33,098 nucleotides of DNA, taken from Halieaceae bacterium. Its GTDB lineage: Bacteria; Pseudomonadota; Gammaproteobacteria; Pseudomonadales; Halieaceae. This document shows, piece by piece, positions 8,251 to 16,361 of this stretch. Location: NCBI GenBank assembly GCA_028277365.1, contig JANQGK010000101.1, positions 1 to 33,098 of the forward strand, given 5' to 3'. Numbering within the stretch: the first letter of the stretch is position 1; each line of letters opens with the position of its first letter. The notes under the pieces were generated by a model. The model worked only from the letters and a program-made list of their open reading frames with translations. It was not told where the DNA came from and searched no databases. Made by a program: the position numbers and the translations under genes.

Positions 8251-9078
8251 TCAGTCAAGGACGCGCTCACAATCGGTCACCCTGTAGAAGTCCCGCCATG
8301 CCGTGGGTCCATTGAGTAAAGCCTGCAGCAGAGTGTCCAGGTCCAAACCGGGGTAGCGCTTTACCAGCGGTTTCTCCTGCAGCGGCGCAGCGTCTCTCAC
8401 CTCTTCGCCCACTGCGTCTGCCAGAGCGGACGGGCCGCGCATGGCGATATCCTCAAAACGCAGGATGCGGGCGTCCGGCAAGCACTGCCGGAACCGACTA
8501 TAGAACCAGTCGAGGATAAGAAGTTGGCGCGTCAGGACGCTGGATTCCAGAGCGAGGCTGGATGCAAGCGTCGCATCGTAGCGCTCCCCACCGGGAAGAC
8601 TGCCGCGGTTGACGGGCAACTCCACCGTCTGCCAGGAGGCGAGTACAGCGAGTGGATTACGAATCAGCGCCAGGCACTGGAATGAGTCGGCCAGGCCATC
8701 GAGCAGTGCAGTGAACAGGGCATTCTGCTTGATGATCAGGCGGAAGCCGGGTTGAGCGGACACCGCTACATCCGATACTTCCCCTTGCGGTCGCCGGAGC
8801 GTGGCCACGCCCGCGACCGGCTCCACCCTCGCGTCACCTTGTAGTCCGGCCAAGTTGAGGGCAGGCGCCGTACCGCTGGTTTCAACCTGCTGGCGAATCG
8901 CGGTAAACCGCTCTCGGATCCGCTGTAGAGCAGTCTCACTATCTGGGCAGTCATCGAAGTCGGCCAGTTGCAGCGGCTCGTTGAGCGCAACGGTGTTTGG
9001 CAAACCGTCCAGCAGGCGCGTACTGACTGACGTGCCCGCCCTGGGAACACCGGTCAAGACCCAGTCAGTACCGCTCAC
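8251..9078 (-). CDS. sulfotransferase-like P-loop protein
   Basis: This 275-residue protein begins with WVLTGVPRAGTSVSTRLLDG (6-25), a PAPS-type P-loop with R13-A-G-T-S17. Later come FRLIIKQNALFTALLDGL and CLALIRNPLAVLASWQTVELP; the RNPLAVLASW block matches the 3'-phosphate-binding RDP-x-S region of sulfotransferases. The C-terminal third (LRFEDIAMRGPSALADAVG and the DFYRVTDCERVLD end) also fits. It is not closely similar by eye to the sulfotransferases at 7270, 773 or 20338, so it probably modifies a different position. I start it at GTG 9078, whose GTGA overlaps the stop of the glycosyltransferase upstream by four bases; a TTG one codon earlier is possible. It is the third gene of the six-gene operon. 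Confidence 0.78.
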   Translation of the reverse strand: MSGTDWVLTGVPRAGTSVSTRLLDGLPNTVALNEPLQLADFDDCPDSETALQRIRERFTAIRQQVETSGTAPALNLAGLQGDARVEPVAGVATLRRPQGEVSDVAVSAQPGFRLIIKQNALFTALLDGLADSFQCLALIRNPLAVLASWQTVELPVNRGSLPGGERYDATLASSLALESSVLTRQLLILDWFYSRFRQCLPDARILRFEDIAMRGPSALADAVGEEVRDAAPLQEKPLVKRYPGLDLDTLLQALLNGPTAWRDFYRVTDCERVLD

Positions 9079-10010
9079 CAAAGCGCGTCCAGCTGATCCA
9101 GCAGTCGGTAGAAGTCCGCTCGCTCCCGCTCGAGGCGATGCTGATTCAGCGTGCTGGCCGCCGCCTCGCGAAAACGCCCGCTGCGACCGGTTTTTACCAT
9201 GGCAAGTGCATCCAGCGTGGCTGCCGCAAGCTCATCCAGGGTATAGCCGGGCATAAGACAGTTTTCCTGATGAGCGCAGAAGGAGCGGTTCCCCACACAG
9301 TCCGGCACTACCACCAGCTCATTCAGCGCCATGGCCTCCAGGGCGGGCAAATAGAAGCCTTCGCTGGGATGGGGCAGCAGCACCGCAACGCTGGCGGAGG
9401 CCATGGCGTCCAGAACCTGATCACGCGCGGTGAATTCTGCATGCGTGGTGACTTTCAATCCATGTTGCTCCAGCGAGGTCGCCAGCCCGCGCGCAAGCTC
9501 CCCCGACTTGCTGCCGAGAATATAGACATCACTACCCCGCGCTGCGCGCCGACGTGACAGAAGAGATTCGACGTTTACGCCGTTGGCAATGGTAAACGTC
9601 GGCCCGTTGACGCGTCCGGTGTCGAGGATTGCGGCTTCCACCTCGCGGCTCACGCAGATGCGGATGGCATGCTGTTCAAGAAAGGGGTAAACGTCTGCGT
9701 CGGGATCCGCATGACGCACATGCTGGACAAGATTCACGATCGGCGGCGCCTGATCGGATTTGACCGGCAGGTAGGCCTGCCAGTCCATGCCGGCGATGAA
9801 CACCAGATCGGCCTCTGCCGGGGTGTAGCGGTCCACCCTGTTCGCAGCCTGGGGTGCCCAAATGGTCTCACCCATGGGAAGTGAGCCAGCAGCCCACGCG
9901 ATGCTTGCCTCCCATGCGACGTGCGCCTGAAAGTGCTCAAAGTAGTCCAGTACCTTCTGATGACCCCCGCTGTATCGGGTGAATTGCCTGTGAAAGAGTG
10001 CAGTCTTCAT
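9075..10010 (-). CDS. GT4-family glycosyltransferase, short
   Basis: A 311-residue GT-B glycosyltransferase. The N-terminus MKTALFHRQFTRYSGGHQKV carries the Gly-Gly acceptor loop; IVNLVQHVRHADPD (91-104) and IRICVSREVEAAILDTG (116-132) mark the domain boundary, and SVAVLLPHPSEGFYLPALEAMALN (207-230) holds the donor-binding E-x7-E pair (E217, E225). VVVPDCVGNRSFC follows as usual in this family. At 311 residues it is shorter than most GT4 enzymes (350-400), mainly in the acceptor domain. It lies between the beta-propeller gene (20 bp upstream) and a sulfotransferase gene it overlaps by four bases, which suggests it adds the sugar that is then sulfated (inference). Confidence 0.85.
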   Translation of the reverse strand: MKTALFHRQFTRYSGGHQKVLDYFEHFQAHVAWEASIAWAAGSLPMGETIWAPQAANRVDRYTPAEADLVFIAGMDWQAYLPVKSDQAPPIVNLVQHVRHADPDADVYPFLEQHAIRICVSREVEAAILDTGRVNGPTFTIANGVNVESLLSRRRAARGSDVYILGSKSGELARGLATSLEQHGLKVTTHAEFTARDQVLDAMASASVAVLLPHPSEGFYLPALEAMALNELVVVPDCVGNRSFCAHQENCLMPGYTLDELAAATLDALAMVKTGRSGRFREAAASTLNQHRLERERADFYRLLDQLDALW

Positions 10011-10030
10011 TCAACGCCGCTGTTGCAAGG

Positions 10031-10975
10031 CTAGTAGGGCCAGATCTCCAGGCCGTGGATGGCGTTTCTCACGTCCATGGTGAGATTCACGGATTTCAGC
10101 AATTCCAGGTTTTCCGGCTCATAGACACTTAGGGTAGACGGAGACGAGCCCCCAACGATCAGGCCATTGTCAGCGATGCATAGTCCGCGAGCAAACCCCT
10201 GCCTGGCATGATCTTCCGGAAGCTGCCGCATCTTCAGGTCTGATTTCGGGTAACGGGGTACCGGCGTGCCCATGACGAACTCGCCAGACCTTTCGTACAG
10301 TGACAGCCTGTCTCCCGAGGTCTCATTAAGCAGTACCCTGTCACGGTACGGCCTCGAGTTATGGGTACGATCAGGTATAGAGGCGTAATTGGACAACTGC
10401 CCGTCACGAATACAGGCGATGCAGGTTAAACCCAGGCCGGATGCATAAATGCCGCAGTCCTGGTAATGGACCATATTGAGGTGCACGGTATCGCCCTTGC
10501 GTGCCCCGCCCGGCCGCCTGGGATCGTAGGGGCCAAAGCGAAGCCCACCCCGGGTAACATCTACCCCCATAAAATAGGCGTTGACGAACTCGCCGGAGCG
10601 CAAATCAAGCTCCAGAATAGAATCAAAGCCGGTCGATGACAGATAGAGGGAATCTCCGCCACGGCAAATCTCGTGCACGTGCTTCATGTAACCGTTGCGC
10701 AACCGTTCCAGCAGTTTGAACTCTTTGTCGTACACCAGCAGTTCTTCACTGGCGGCCAGATAAACATAGTCCTCATAAAAGGCGATGCCGCGCAGGCCCC
10801 GATCGATGCCCCGTCCTCCCCAATCGATGCCGGGCTCGTTCCAGTCAATCAGCTGCTGCACGTGGCCATCAGATAAGTCGACAAGGTAGGCCCCGCCGTG
10901 GGACTCGCCCTGGTGCGTCGATCTGATCACGGACGTAGTGAGGACGACTGGATAGTCCCTGCTGGCTTCAATCAA
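10031..10975 (-). CDS. conserved protein, probable beta-propeller (TIGR03032/DUF4915-like)
   Basis: A 314-residue protein without signal peptide or membrane segment. Its sequence has repeated short strands with recurring motifs such as GIAFYEDYVYLAASEELLVYD, GDSLYLSSTGFDSILELDLRSG and RGLCIADNGLIVGGSSPSTLSVYEPE, the pattern of six or so four-stranded blades. It resembles uncharacterised TIGR03032/DUF4915-type proteins often found beside sulfotransferases and glycosyltransferases; I base this on recall of the family style, not a search. A conserved-looking HEICRGGD-x-LYLSSTGFDSIL block could be ligand-binding. The start is probably a TTG at 10975 preceded by GGAG at nine bases; no upstream ATG exists. 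First gene of the six-gene operon. No function is assigned. Confidence 0.7.
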   Translation of the reverse strand: MIEASRDYPVVLTTSVIRSTHQGESHGGAYLVDLSDGHVQQLIDWNEPGIDWGGRGIDRGLRGIAFYEDYVYLAASEELLVYDKEFKLLERLRNGYMKHVHEICRGGDSLYLSSTGFDSILELDLRSGEFVNAYFMGVDVTRGGLRFGPYDPRRPGGARKGDTVHLNMVHYQDCGIYASGLGLTCIACIRDGQLSNYASIPDRTHNSRPYRDRVLLNETSGDRLSLYERSGEFVMGTPVPRYPKSDLKMRQLPEDHARQGFARGLCIADNGLIVGGSSPSTLSVYEPENLELLKSVNLTMDVRNAIHGLEIWPY

Positions 10976-11122
10976 TCCTCTATGCTCCGCTGTTTGAGAT
11001 GTGATAGCGCGCTGCCGCGCCTGCCGGGGCGGAGGCTGGCCGGGCCGCGTCCCGCGCCAAGCCTACCAGATATCCCGGGGGCGATCATCGACGCGGGCAC
11101 ACCGGCAAACAGTTGCTAATTG

Positions 11123-11152
11123 TTGCCTTCCACGGCTGATTCCCACTATTCT
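11123..11152 (+). promoter_or_regulatory. candidate sigma-70 promoter for wecE
   Basis: TTGCCT at 11123-11128 and TATTCT at 11147-11152 are 18 bp apart, each four of six matches to consensus. Transcription would start about 30 bp before the ATG at 11189. It lies in the 213-bp divergent gap between the beta-propeller gene and wecE. Confidence 0.35.
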
Positions 11153-11188
11153 CCGCCTCTCCACAGCAACGAAACATCCCGGCATCGC

Positions 11189-12358
11189 ATGAGCACTCCC
11201 CCCGCCAAAAACGCTCCCATCCCATTTAACAGGCCGGTGCTCAGCGGAGACGAAATCCGCAACATCAACGAGGCCATAGATCGGGAACAGCTCGCGGGGG
11301 ACGGAGAATTCACTCGCCGTTGTGAGCATCAACTACGGGAGATCATCACCGCCGACAGCGTGCTGCTCACACACTCCTGTACTGCGGCGCTTGAAATGGC
11401 CGCATTGCTGCTTGAGCTGCAACCGGGTGACGAGGTGATCATGCCCTCGTATACCTTCGTATCCACGGCGAACGCCGTGGTGCTCAGGGGCGCCACGCCG
11501 GTATTCGTCGATATCCGGCCGGATACGCTCAATCTGGATGAGACTCTCATTGGGAGCGCAATCACGGATAAGACCCGGGCGATCTTTGTGGTGCACTATG
11601 CCGGTGTAGTTTGCGAGATGGAGGCAATACTGGAGATCGCACGCCGGCACCAGCTGGCCGTTGTTGAGGATGCGGCACAGGCCCTGACCTCAACTTATGC
11701 CTCCAGGCAGGCCGGCAGCTTCGGCGACCTGGCCTGTTTCAGCTTCCACGAGACCAAGAACATTATCTCAGGTGAGGGCGGCTGCCTAGCGATCAACAAC
11801 CCCGCCCTCGTGGAACGCGCCGAGATCATTCGGGAGAAAGGGACCAACCGCAAGAACTTCTTCCGCGGTATGGTAGACAAGTATACCTGGGTGGATATCG
11901 GCTCTTCCTATATCCCGGGAGAGCTTATCGCCGCCTTCCTCTGTGCGCAGCTAAGCAGCATCAACACCGTGCAAAAAGAACGACTTGCGGCATGGGGCAG
12001 ATACTATGAGGCGCTTGGCACTATCGCTGAGACGCATCCCATCAAACTGCCAATGCACCCCGACAACACGGCGCACAATGCGCACCTGTTCTACCTGCTC
12101 GCCCCCGAGGCGGCACAGAGAGATGCACTGATCCAGGCAATGCGGGAAAGGCAGGTGGGCACACCCTTCCACTACGTGCCACTGCACACGTCGCCCGCGG
12201 GGCTGCGCTACTGCCGTACCAGTGGCAGGCTTCCAGTCACAGAAGATCTTTCGGCAAGGCTCCTGAGGCTGCCAATGTATCCCGGCGTGTCCAGAGATCA
12301 GGAACGCATCATCAGCGCGCTGCAGGAAAGCATCAGCCACGTAATAGCGCCGGCTTAG
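11189..12358 (+). CDS. wecE: dTDP-4-amino-4,6-dideoxygalactose transaminase (RffA/WecE-like)
   Basis: A 389-residue PLP-dependent aminotransferase of the DegT/DnrJ/EryC1 family, recognisably close to E. coli WecE/RffA. Shared blocks include IPFNRPVLSGDE, LAGDGEFTRRCE, SCTAALEMAALLLELQPGDE, IMPSYTFVSTANAVVLRGA, FVDIRPDTLNLDETLI, VVHYAGVVCEM, VEDAAQ, CFSFHETKNIISGEGG, AEIIREKGTNRKNFFRG and DKYTWVDIGSSY. Lys190 in HETK is the PLP-binding lysine. WecE converts dTDP-4-keto-6-deoxyglucose to dTDP-4-amino-4,6-dideoxygalactose using glutamate, in the cytoplasm. The start at 11189 matches the WecE N-terminus; an upstream in-frame start at 11120 would add 23 unrelated residues. The convergent neighbours include a hexapeptide acyltransferase (13031) that could acylate the amino sugar. 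No thymidylyltransferase or 4,6-dehydratase gene is in the window. Confidence 0.93.
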   Translation: MSTPPAKNAPIPFNRPVLSGDEIRNINEAIDREQLAGDGEFTRRCEHQLREIITADSVLLTHSCTAALEMAALLLELQPGDEVIMPSYTFVSTANAVVLRGATPVFVDIRPDTLNLDETLIGSAITDKTRAIFVVHYAGVVCEMEAILEIARRHQLAVVEDAAQALTSTYASRQAGSFGDLACFSFHETKNIISGEGGCLAINNPALVERAEIIREKGTNRKNFFRGMVDKYTWVDIGSSYIPGELIAAFLCAQLSSINTVQKERLAAWGRYYEALGTIAETHPIKLPMHPDNTAHNAHLFYLLAPEAAQRDALIQAMRERQVGTPFHYVPLHTSPAGLRYCRTSGRLPVTEDLSARLLRLPMYPGVSRDQERIISALQESISHVIAPA

Positions 12359-12373
12359 GCTTTTTACCTCGCC

Positions 12374-12994
12374 TCAGGCCTCGGCCTGCAAGATCCCATG
12401 GGTGTAGGGGATATTGGCCATATCGTGGCGAAGCTCACCGCTAACCGAGTCGAAAGCAACGCCAACAATGGCACTGTAGCCTTTCAGAGTCCTCACGTTT
12501 TCTCCACGATCCCGGCTGATCAGGAAGCGGGCCATGGCGCTCTGACTCGCAGCGTAACAGGGGTCATGAGTGACAAAACGGCCACCGGGGCGCAAGGCTT
12601 TGCGAGCGGTTCCCGCCAGGCTCTCCGCTTCCGCGTCATCCAGATGGTGCATAAGGCCGTTGGCCATGACGATGTCAAACGGCTCCATACCCGCCAGCGC
12701 CATTTCATCAACAAGCTGACAGCGGAAGCGGGCGCGATGGCCGTACTTTCGCTCTGCCGCGGCGATGTATTCCTCAGAAGCATCGAAGCCCATGTAGTCC
12801 ACGGACTCTGGCAGAAAGTCCAGAATCGCGGCGGTGCCACAGCCAATGTCCAAAATCCGGCAACCCGCGGTGGGGCGAACGAAATCGGCCACGTAGCGCC
12901 GGCGAAACTTGCTCGCCCCCAGCGCATCCTGGAAGAGATCATAGATAAGGGGGCTACTGAGTGCCGCCCTCAGGCCGCGGGTGTTCTGCGACAT
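12374..12994 (-). CDS. class I SAM-dependent methyltransferase
   Basis: A 206-residue Rossmann-fold methyltransferase. Motif I is RILDIGCGTAAILDFLP (46-62), followed by YMGFDASEEYIAAAERKYG (motif II acidic loop), PFDIVMANGLMHHLDD (motif IV) and ALRPGGRFVTHDPCY (motif VI). This is the Methyltransf_11/25 type acting on small molecules or sugars with SAM. It is the last gene of the minus-strand operon, 36 bp after the acyltransferase gene, and converges on wecE with 15 bp between stops. It is short, with no added substrate domain, so the target cannot be guessed beyond a glycan or nucleotide sugar. Confidence 0.8.
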   Translation of the reverse strand: MSQNTRGLRAALSSPLIYDLFQDALGASKFRRRYVADFVRPTAGCRILDIGCGTAAILDFLPESVDYMGFDASEEYIAAAERKYGHRARFRCQLVDEMALAGMEPFDIVMANGLMHHLDDAEAESLAGTARKALRPGGRFVTHDPCYAASQSAMARFLISRDRGENVRTLKGYSAIVGVAFDSVSGELRHDMANIPYTHGILQAEA

Positions 12995-13030
12995 AGCAAG
13001 GTCCTGGGCCGGTATCCGTGGGAAAGCGGC

Positions 13031-13696
13031 TTACTCAATCTCAACTCCGCGACTGGGATCAATCTGCCCCGCGTTGCGAGCCGGTACACCAAGATACCGA
13101 CCGAAGTCGCGCACGTCCTCGAGCAGTAAAGCCATAGCACCGACGATGTTCTCACTGCCAACGCTGCGACCCTGGATGACAACGGAGGAAAAACCGAAAA
13201 AGTTCTGGTCGCCTACGCTCACCCCGCCGCCGAGGGTCGCATTGGCAGCCAAAAAATTATGGCTGCCCAGCCTGCAATCGTGACAGACCGTGGCGTTTGA
13301 CCACACGACGTTGTTGTCGCCTAGCCGCGTGCCGGGCTCGATGACCGCGCCCGGCATCACTATCGTATTGCTGCCCAGAGTCACCCCATCGGCCACGAAG
13401 CTGCGGTCATGCACGATGTTCGTACAGCGAAAACCCGCCTCGCAAGCACGCTCGAATGCGCTCCTCCTGGCACGAAAGCTGCGGTAGCCGATGGCCACGA
13501 ACAGATCCGCATCAGCCGGATCTACCTCCTGGATGAACCGCGTCCAGTCAATCACCGGCTGCTCCAGCAGACTGCTCGAGCTACGAAACTCGGGATCCAC
13601 TACGAAGGCCTTGAAATCGCTGACACCACTTGCGTAGCGAAACGCCAGGCTGGCCAGCTCCCCCGCCCCGTAGATATAGAGCGGCCTCGCTGTCAT
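13031..13696 (-). CDS. sugar O/N-acyltransferase, NeuD/PglD-like left-handed beta helix
   Basis: A 221-residue protein with the two-part layout of NeuD/PglD/PerB-type enzymes: an N-terminal Rossmann-like domain opening with PLYIYGAGELASLAFRYA (5-22), then hexapeptide repeats from about 95 to 200 (repeats such as VADGVTLGSN, TIVMPGAVIEPGTRLGDNN and FFGFSSVVIQGRSVGSEN) and a C-terminal LGVPARNAG. His139 in ATVCHDCRLG is in the position of the catalytic histidine of PglD. Such enzymes use acetyl-CoA to N-acetylate nucleotide-linked 4-amino sugars or O-acetylate sialic acids. With wecE nearby, a 4-amino-4,6-dideoxy sugar is the natural candidate substrate (inference). The gene starts inside the previous methyltransferase gene (ATGA overlap). 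Confidence 0.83.
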   Translation of the reverse strand: MTARPLYIYGAGELASLAFRYASGVSDFKAFVVDPEFRSSSSLLEQPVIDWTRFIQEVDPADADLFVAIGYRSFRARRSAFERACEAGFRCTNIVHDRSFVADGVTLGSNTIVMPGAVIEPGTRLGDNNVVWSNATVCHDCRLGSHNFLAANATLGGGVSVGDQNFFGFSSVVIQGRSVGSENIVGAMALLLEDVRDFGRYLGVPARNAGQIDPSRGVEIE

Positions 13697-14556
13697 TTTA
13701 CGAAGATGAAGCGCAGATATTTAAACAGGTGGCTCGAGGCAGGCAGCATTTCGTTCAGATACGCCTCTATCGTCGCCGCATCCTCCAGCGATTGCTCATG
13801 CATGACCTTCGCCTGGCCCAGGAACCACTCAAATTCCACCCTGCACTTGGAAAAACCGGTATCCCTTGCTGCCGCCAGTACCTCAGATGCATCAAAGCCT
13901 TGGGCGATGGACTTGCCCGGCTCGGCCATCTCCAGCTTTTCGCTATCCAGCCCGTACTGCTCCTCATAGAGCTGTCCGTTGTGCAATGCGCCCTGTATCT
14001 CCCTGGTCACAAAAGGTGAGAGTGGCAAAGGTCCGCCCTGCAGCCGGTCAGCGGCGACGATAGCGTCCAGAAAATCACGGTTGGGATTCAGATCCGAGTA
14101 AAACACGCCACCTTGCTTGAGAACTCGGTGCGCTTCCTTAAGAAAGTCGCGATAGTCGAACAAGTGGTCCATAAACGAATAGGACGTCGCCACGTCAAAG
14201 CTTTCATCCTCAAACGGAGTGTTCTCCGCCGTTGATTCGTGCAGCTGTACGGTGCCACTGCTCAGGTCAACCTGCTTCATCATATCGGCGGTGATGTCGA
14301 CGCCGTGAACCTCAGCGACAAGGTCGGCCACCAGGTGGATGATAAAGCCCGTGCCGCAACCAAAGTCCACGAGTCTGGCGTTCTGCTGCTCGGGCGCCAT
14401 CTCCAGGATACGCTCGAGTATCCCTCGGACCTTTTGCTGATTCTCCGGCCGGAAATGCGGGCTTTTGTTGTATTCACCGGCGTTGGCCAGAAATGAGTGG
14501 ACGTAGATATTGGCCTCCAGGGCCTGGTCCTTGGTTACATCTCGATCTTCTTGCAT
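13693..14556 (-). CDS. class I SAM-dependent methyltransferase
   Basis: A 287-residue methyltransferase. Motif I is RLVDFGCGTGFIIHLVADL (61-79); VHGVDITADMM, then FDVATSYSFMDHLFDYRDF and EAHRVLKQGGVFYSDLNP mark the other SAM-fold motifs. A roughly 60-residue N-terminal helix region and a 100-residue C-terminal part extend the core. I prefer ATG at 14556 because GGGGA lies seven bases upstream; a TTG at 14601 would overlap the GT2 stop by four bases and add 15 poorly conserved-looking residues, and could be the true coupled start. Its 3' end shares ATGA with the acyltransferase gene. The adjacent acyltransferase and GT2 suggest it methylates a sugar, but nothing visible fixes the substrate. 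Confidence 0.8.
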   Translation of the reverse strand: MQEDRDVTKDQALEANIYVHSFLANAGEYNKSPHFRPENQQKVRGILERILEMAPEQQNARLVDFGCGTGFIIHLVADLVAEVHGVDITADMMKQVDLSSGTVQLHESTAENTPFEDESFDVATSYSFMDHLFDYRDFLKEAHRVLKQGGVFYSDLNPNRDFLDAIVAADRLQGGPLPLSPFVTREIQGALHNGQLYEEQYGLDSEKLEMAEPGKSIAQGFDASEVLAAARDTGFSKCRVEFEWFLGQAKVMHEQSLEDAATIEAYLNEMLPASSHLFKYLRFIFVK

Positions 14557-14597
14557 GCTTACATCCCCATTGAGGTGCCCTGTAGTGGCGGCCGGGC

Positions 14598-15530
14598 TCA
14601 AAGGTTGATCTTTTCTCTCACCAGGTAGCGCGGCCTGCTCAACACTTCCTGGTACACCCGAAATACATAGCTGCCAATGACTCCCAGGAACATCATGATG
14701 CTGCCCAGCGTCAGGAACAGGCCCAGCAATATCAAAGTATTGCCGCCCGGCAGTGCTGCCCCAAAGAGGATGTACTCGACCACCACAATGAGCGAGTACA
14801 GAATGCTCCCCACCAGCAGTGCGCTGCCCACGGCGATGGAGATTTTATGCGGTACATCCGTGTAGCTGATCAGTGAATTGACCGCCAGTTTCAGACGCTT
14901 GGAAAACGTGTAAGAGCTGCCGCCCGACTCACGCTCGGTATAGGGAAGGTCAATGAAGCTGGAGCGAAAGCCCATATAGAACATCAGCGGTCCGTAGAGG
15001 ATATTTACCTCCCTAAACTGCAGCAATGCTTCGAGAAACGTCCGGTTGAACATTCTGAAGGTGCCGATATTGAGAGGGACGTCGGTCCCGATCAGCTTTG
15101 AGAAGACCAGGTGGTAGAGCGCGGATGTAAAACGGGAGGAGAGCCGCTTGTCATCACGATTCTTGGTGCAATAGACGATGTCGCTTTCACCCTTCCGCAG
15201 TTCCTCCATAAACAGTGGAATGTGTTCAGGCAGATCCTGAAGATCGGCGTCCATCAATACGATGAGGTCGCCGGTAGCGTGCTCGAAGCCGGCGCAGATC
15301 GCCGGATGCTGGCCGAAATTGCGCGACAGCGTCAGAACTTTAATACTCTGGTTATTGCGGGATAGCTCTCTCAATACCTCGCCGGAGGCGTCTCGGCTGC
15401 CATCGTTGACAAAAACCACCTCATAGCTGCCGGCTGAGTGAGACAGCACTTCCCCAAGCCTGTCTGCCAGTTCTTTCAGGGTGGCCGCGTTATTGTAGAC
15501 GGGAACCACCACGCTCACGGATTCAGCCAT
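14598..15530 (-). CDS. GT2 polyprenyl-phosphate glycosyltransferase (ArnC/GtrB/CsbB type)
   Basis: A 310-residue GT2 enzyme. It opens with VSVVVPVYNNAATLKELADRL, has VFVNDGSRD (39-47), LSRNFGQHPAICAGFEHATGD (68-88) and VLMDADLQD (91-99) with the metal-binding D94-x-D96, and near 210 SGGSSYTFSKRLKLA. Two C-terminal membrane helices (about 233-258 and 265-292) close the protein. This is the layout of ArnC, GtrB and CsbB, which move a sugar from a nucleotide to undecaprenyl phosphate on the cytoplasmic face. The product must be flipped and used in the periplasm; an SMR-like carrier (19890) and a YfhO-like protein (17208) are both nearby. It follows the PhyH gene by six bases. The sugar donor is not known; an amino sugar from WecE is a possibility. 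Confidence 0.9.
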   Translation of the reverse strand: MAESVSVVVPVYNNAATLKELADRLGEVLSHSAGSYEVVFVNDGSRDASGEVLRELSRNNQSIKVLTLSRNFGQHPAICAGFEHATGDLIVLMDADLQDLPEHIPLFMEELRKGESDIVYCTKNRDDKRLSSRFTSALYHLVFSKLIGTDVPLNIGTFRMFNRTFLEALLQFREVNILYGPLMFYMGFRSSFIDLPYTERESGGSSYTFSKRLKLAVNSLISYTDVPHKISIAVGSALLVGSILYSLIVVVEYILFGAALPGGNTLILLGLFLTLGSIMMFLGVIGSYVFRVYQEVLSRPRYLVREKINL

Positions 15531-15536
15531 CGTCAG

Positions 15537-16361
15537 CTAGCCCTGGTTAGGTTTGTAGAGTCGCTGGTCTTCCGGGACGAACAGTTCTTCCAGGGAAGCC
15601 GGGAGCCGCGTATCGAAGCCCAGCAACCTGCGGCCCTGAACATTGAGCTTGCTCGCAACCTCATCGGGCACAAACCTTACCCAGTCCATGCGCTGCTTCA
15701 TGAAAGAGCGGCAGGCGTTGAGCGTCATCGAGTGGCGCCAGTGGTCGGTCTGGTTCTCACCAGTCCGGTGGAAGAGCCGCGCGCTGAACACAATAAGCGT
15801 GCCCGCGGGGCAGGTGACCGGCACGCAGTTCTGTTCAAACAGCTCCTCGGGTGGCACGGTTTCGGCGTGGTGAGACCCGGGTAGCACTTTCAAGGTGCCA
15901 TTGCTCTCGGTGTATTCGCTGAGAGTCCAGATCAGGCCCATGTTGAAGGTGTACCCGCGCTGAAACCTCGGGCTATCAATATGCAGCCGGTTCGAGTAGT
16001 TGGAGCCCCGCGGTGGCACCGAAGACGAGGTGGCAGCATACATTACCCAATAGTCACCCAGATGTGGTGCCAACAGCTGCTGCAGCCGGGGGTCCTCCAG
16101 CAAACGCGCGAAATTGAGATCGCGGCACATGAGGTCGTGCATCTGGTATTGATCCAGCCTGCTGCGCTCCGAGCCTGCTACCGGGCGATAGTCTTCTATC
16201 GCACGCTCCATGCCCGCAACGAGTACCGCGCACTCCTCAGGGTTCAGAAAGCCCGGGATCGCTGCATAACCGCGCGTAGCCACGTGATAGCTGCATTGTT
16301 CGACCAGATCGGCGGGCAGCGGCGATTTGGAGGCCAGCTGGATACTTGCTTCAAGATTCAT
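15537..16361 (-). CDS. PhyH-type Fe(II)/2-oxoglutarate dioxygenase
   Basis: A 274-residue protein of the phytanoyl-CoA dioxygenase family. The metal triad is visible: HxD in NRLHIDSPRF (H127, D129) and the distal His198 in ARLFHRTGEN, whose following Arg199 can bind 2-oxoglutarate. GTLKVLPGSHHAE (155-167) and CPAGTLIVFSARLFHR are classic PhyH blocks, as is YAAIPGFLNPEECAVL near the start. Members oxidise or hydroxylate small molecules; in sugar loci their substrates are mostly unknown. It begins immediately after the WbqC stop (TAG directly followed by ATG), so the two are tightly coupled, and precedes the GT2 gene by six bases. It could modify the glycan precursor or lipid, but that is inference. 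Confidence 0.85.
   Translation of the reverse strand: MNLEASIQLASKSPLPADLVEQCSYHVATRGYAAIPGFLNPEECAVLVAGMERAIEDYRPVAGSERSRLDQYQMHDLMCRDLNFARLLEDPRLQQLLAPHLGDYWVMYAATSSSVPPRGSNYSNRLHIDSPRFQRGYTFNMGLIWTLSEYTESNGTLKVLPGSHHAETVPPEELFEQNCVPVTCPAGTLIVFSARLFHRTGENQTDHWRHSMTLNACRSFMKQRMDWVRFVPDEVASKLNVQGRRLLGFDTRLPASLEELFVPEDQRLYKPNQG

Noticed and set aside
8013-8270. 85-codon minus-strand frame across the gap between two sulfotransferase genes
   Set aside because: It overlaps both genes, its peptide is Gly/Ala/Arg-rich without motif, and no RBS supports it; the gap looks non-coding or a 5' region.
12374-12400. GC-rich inverted repeat CAGGCCTCGGCCTG near the wecE end, tested as a bidirectional terminator
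   Set aside because: It has a two-base loop, lies within the methyltransferase coding end, and is not followed by a T-run on either strand in the right place.
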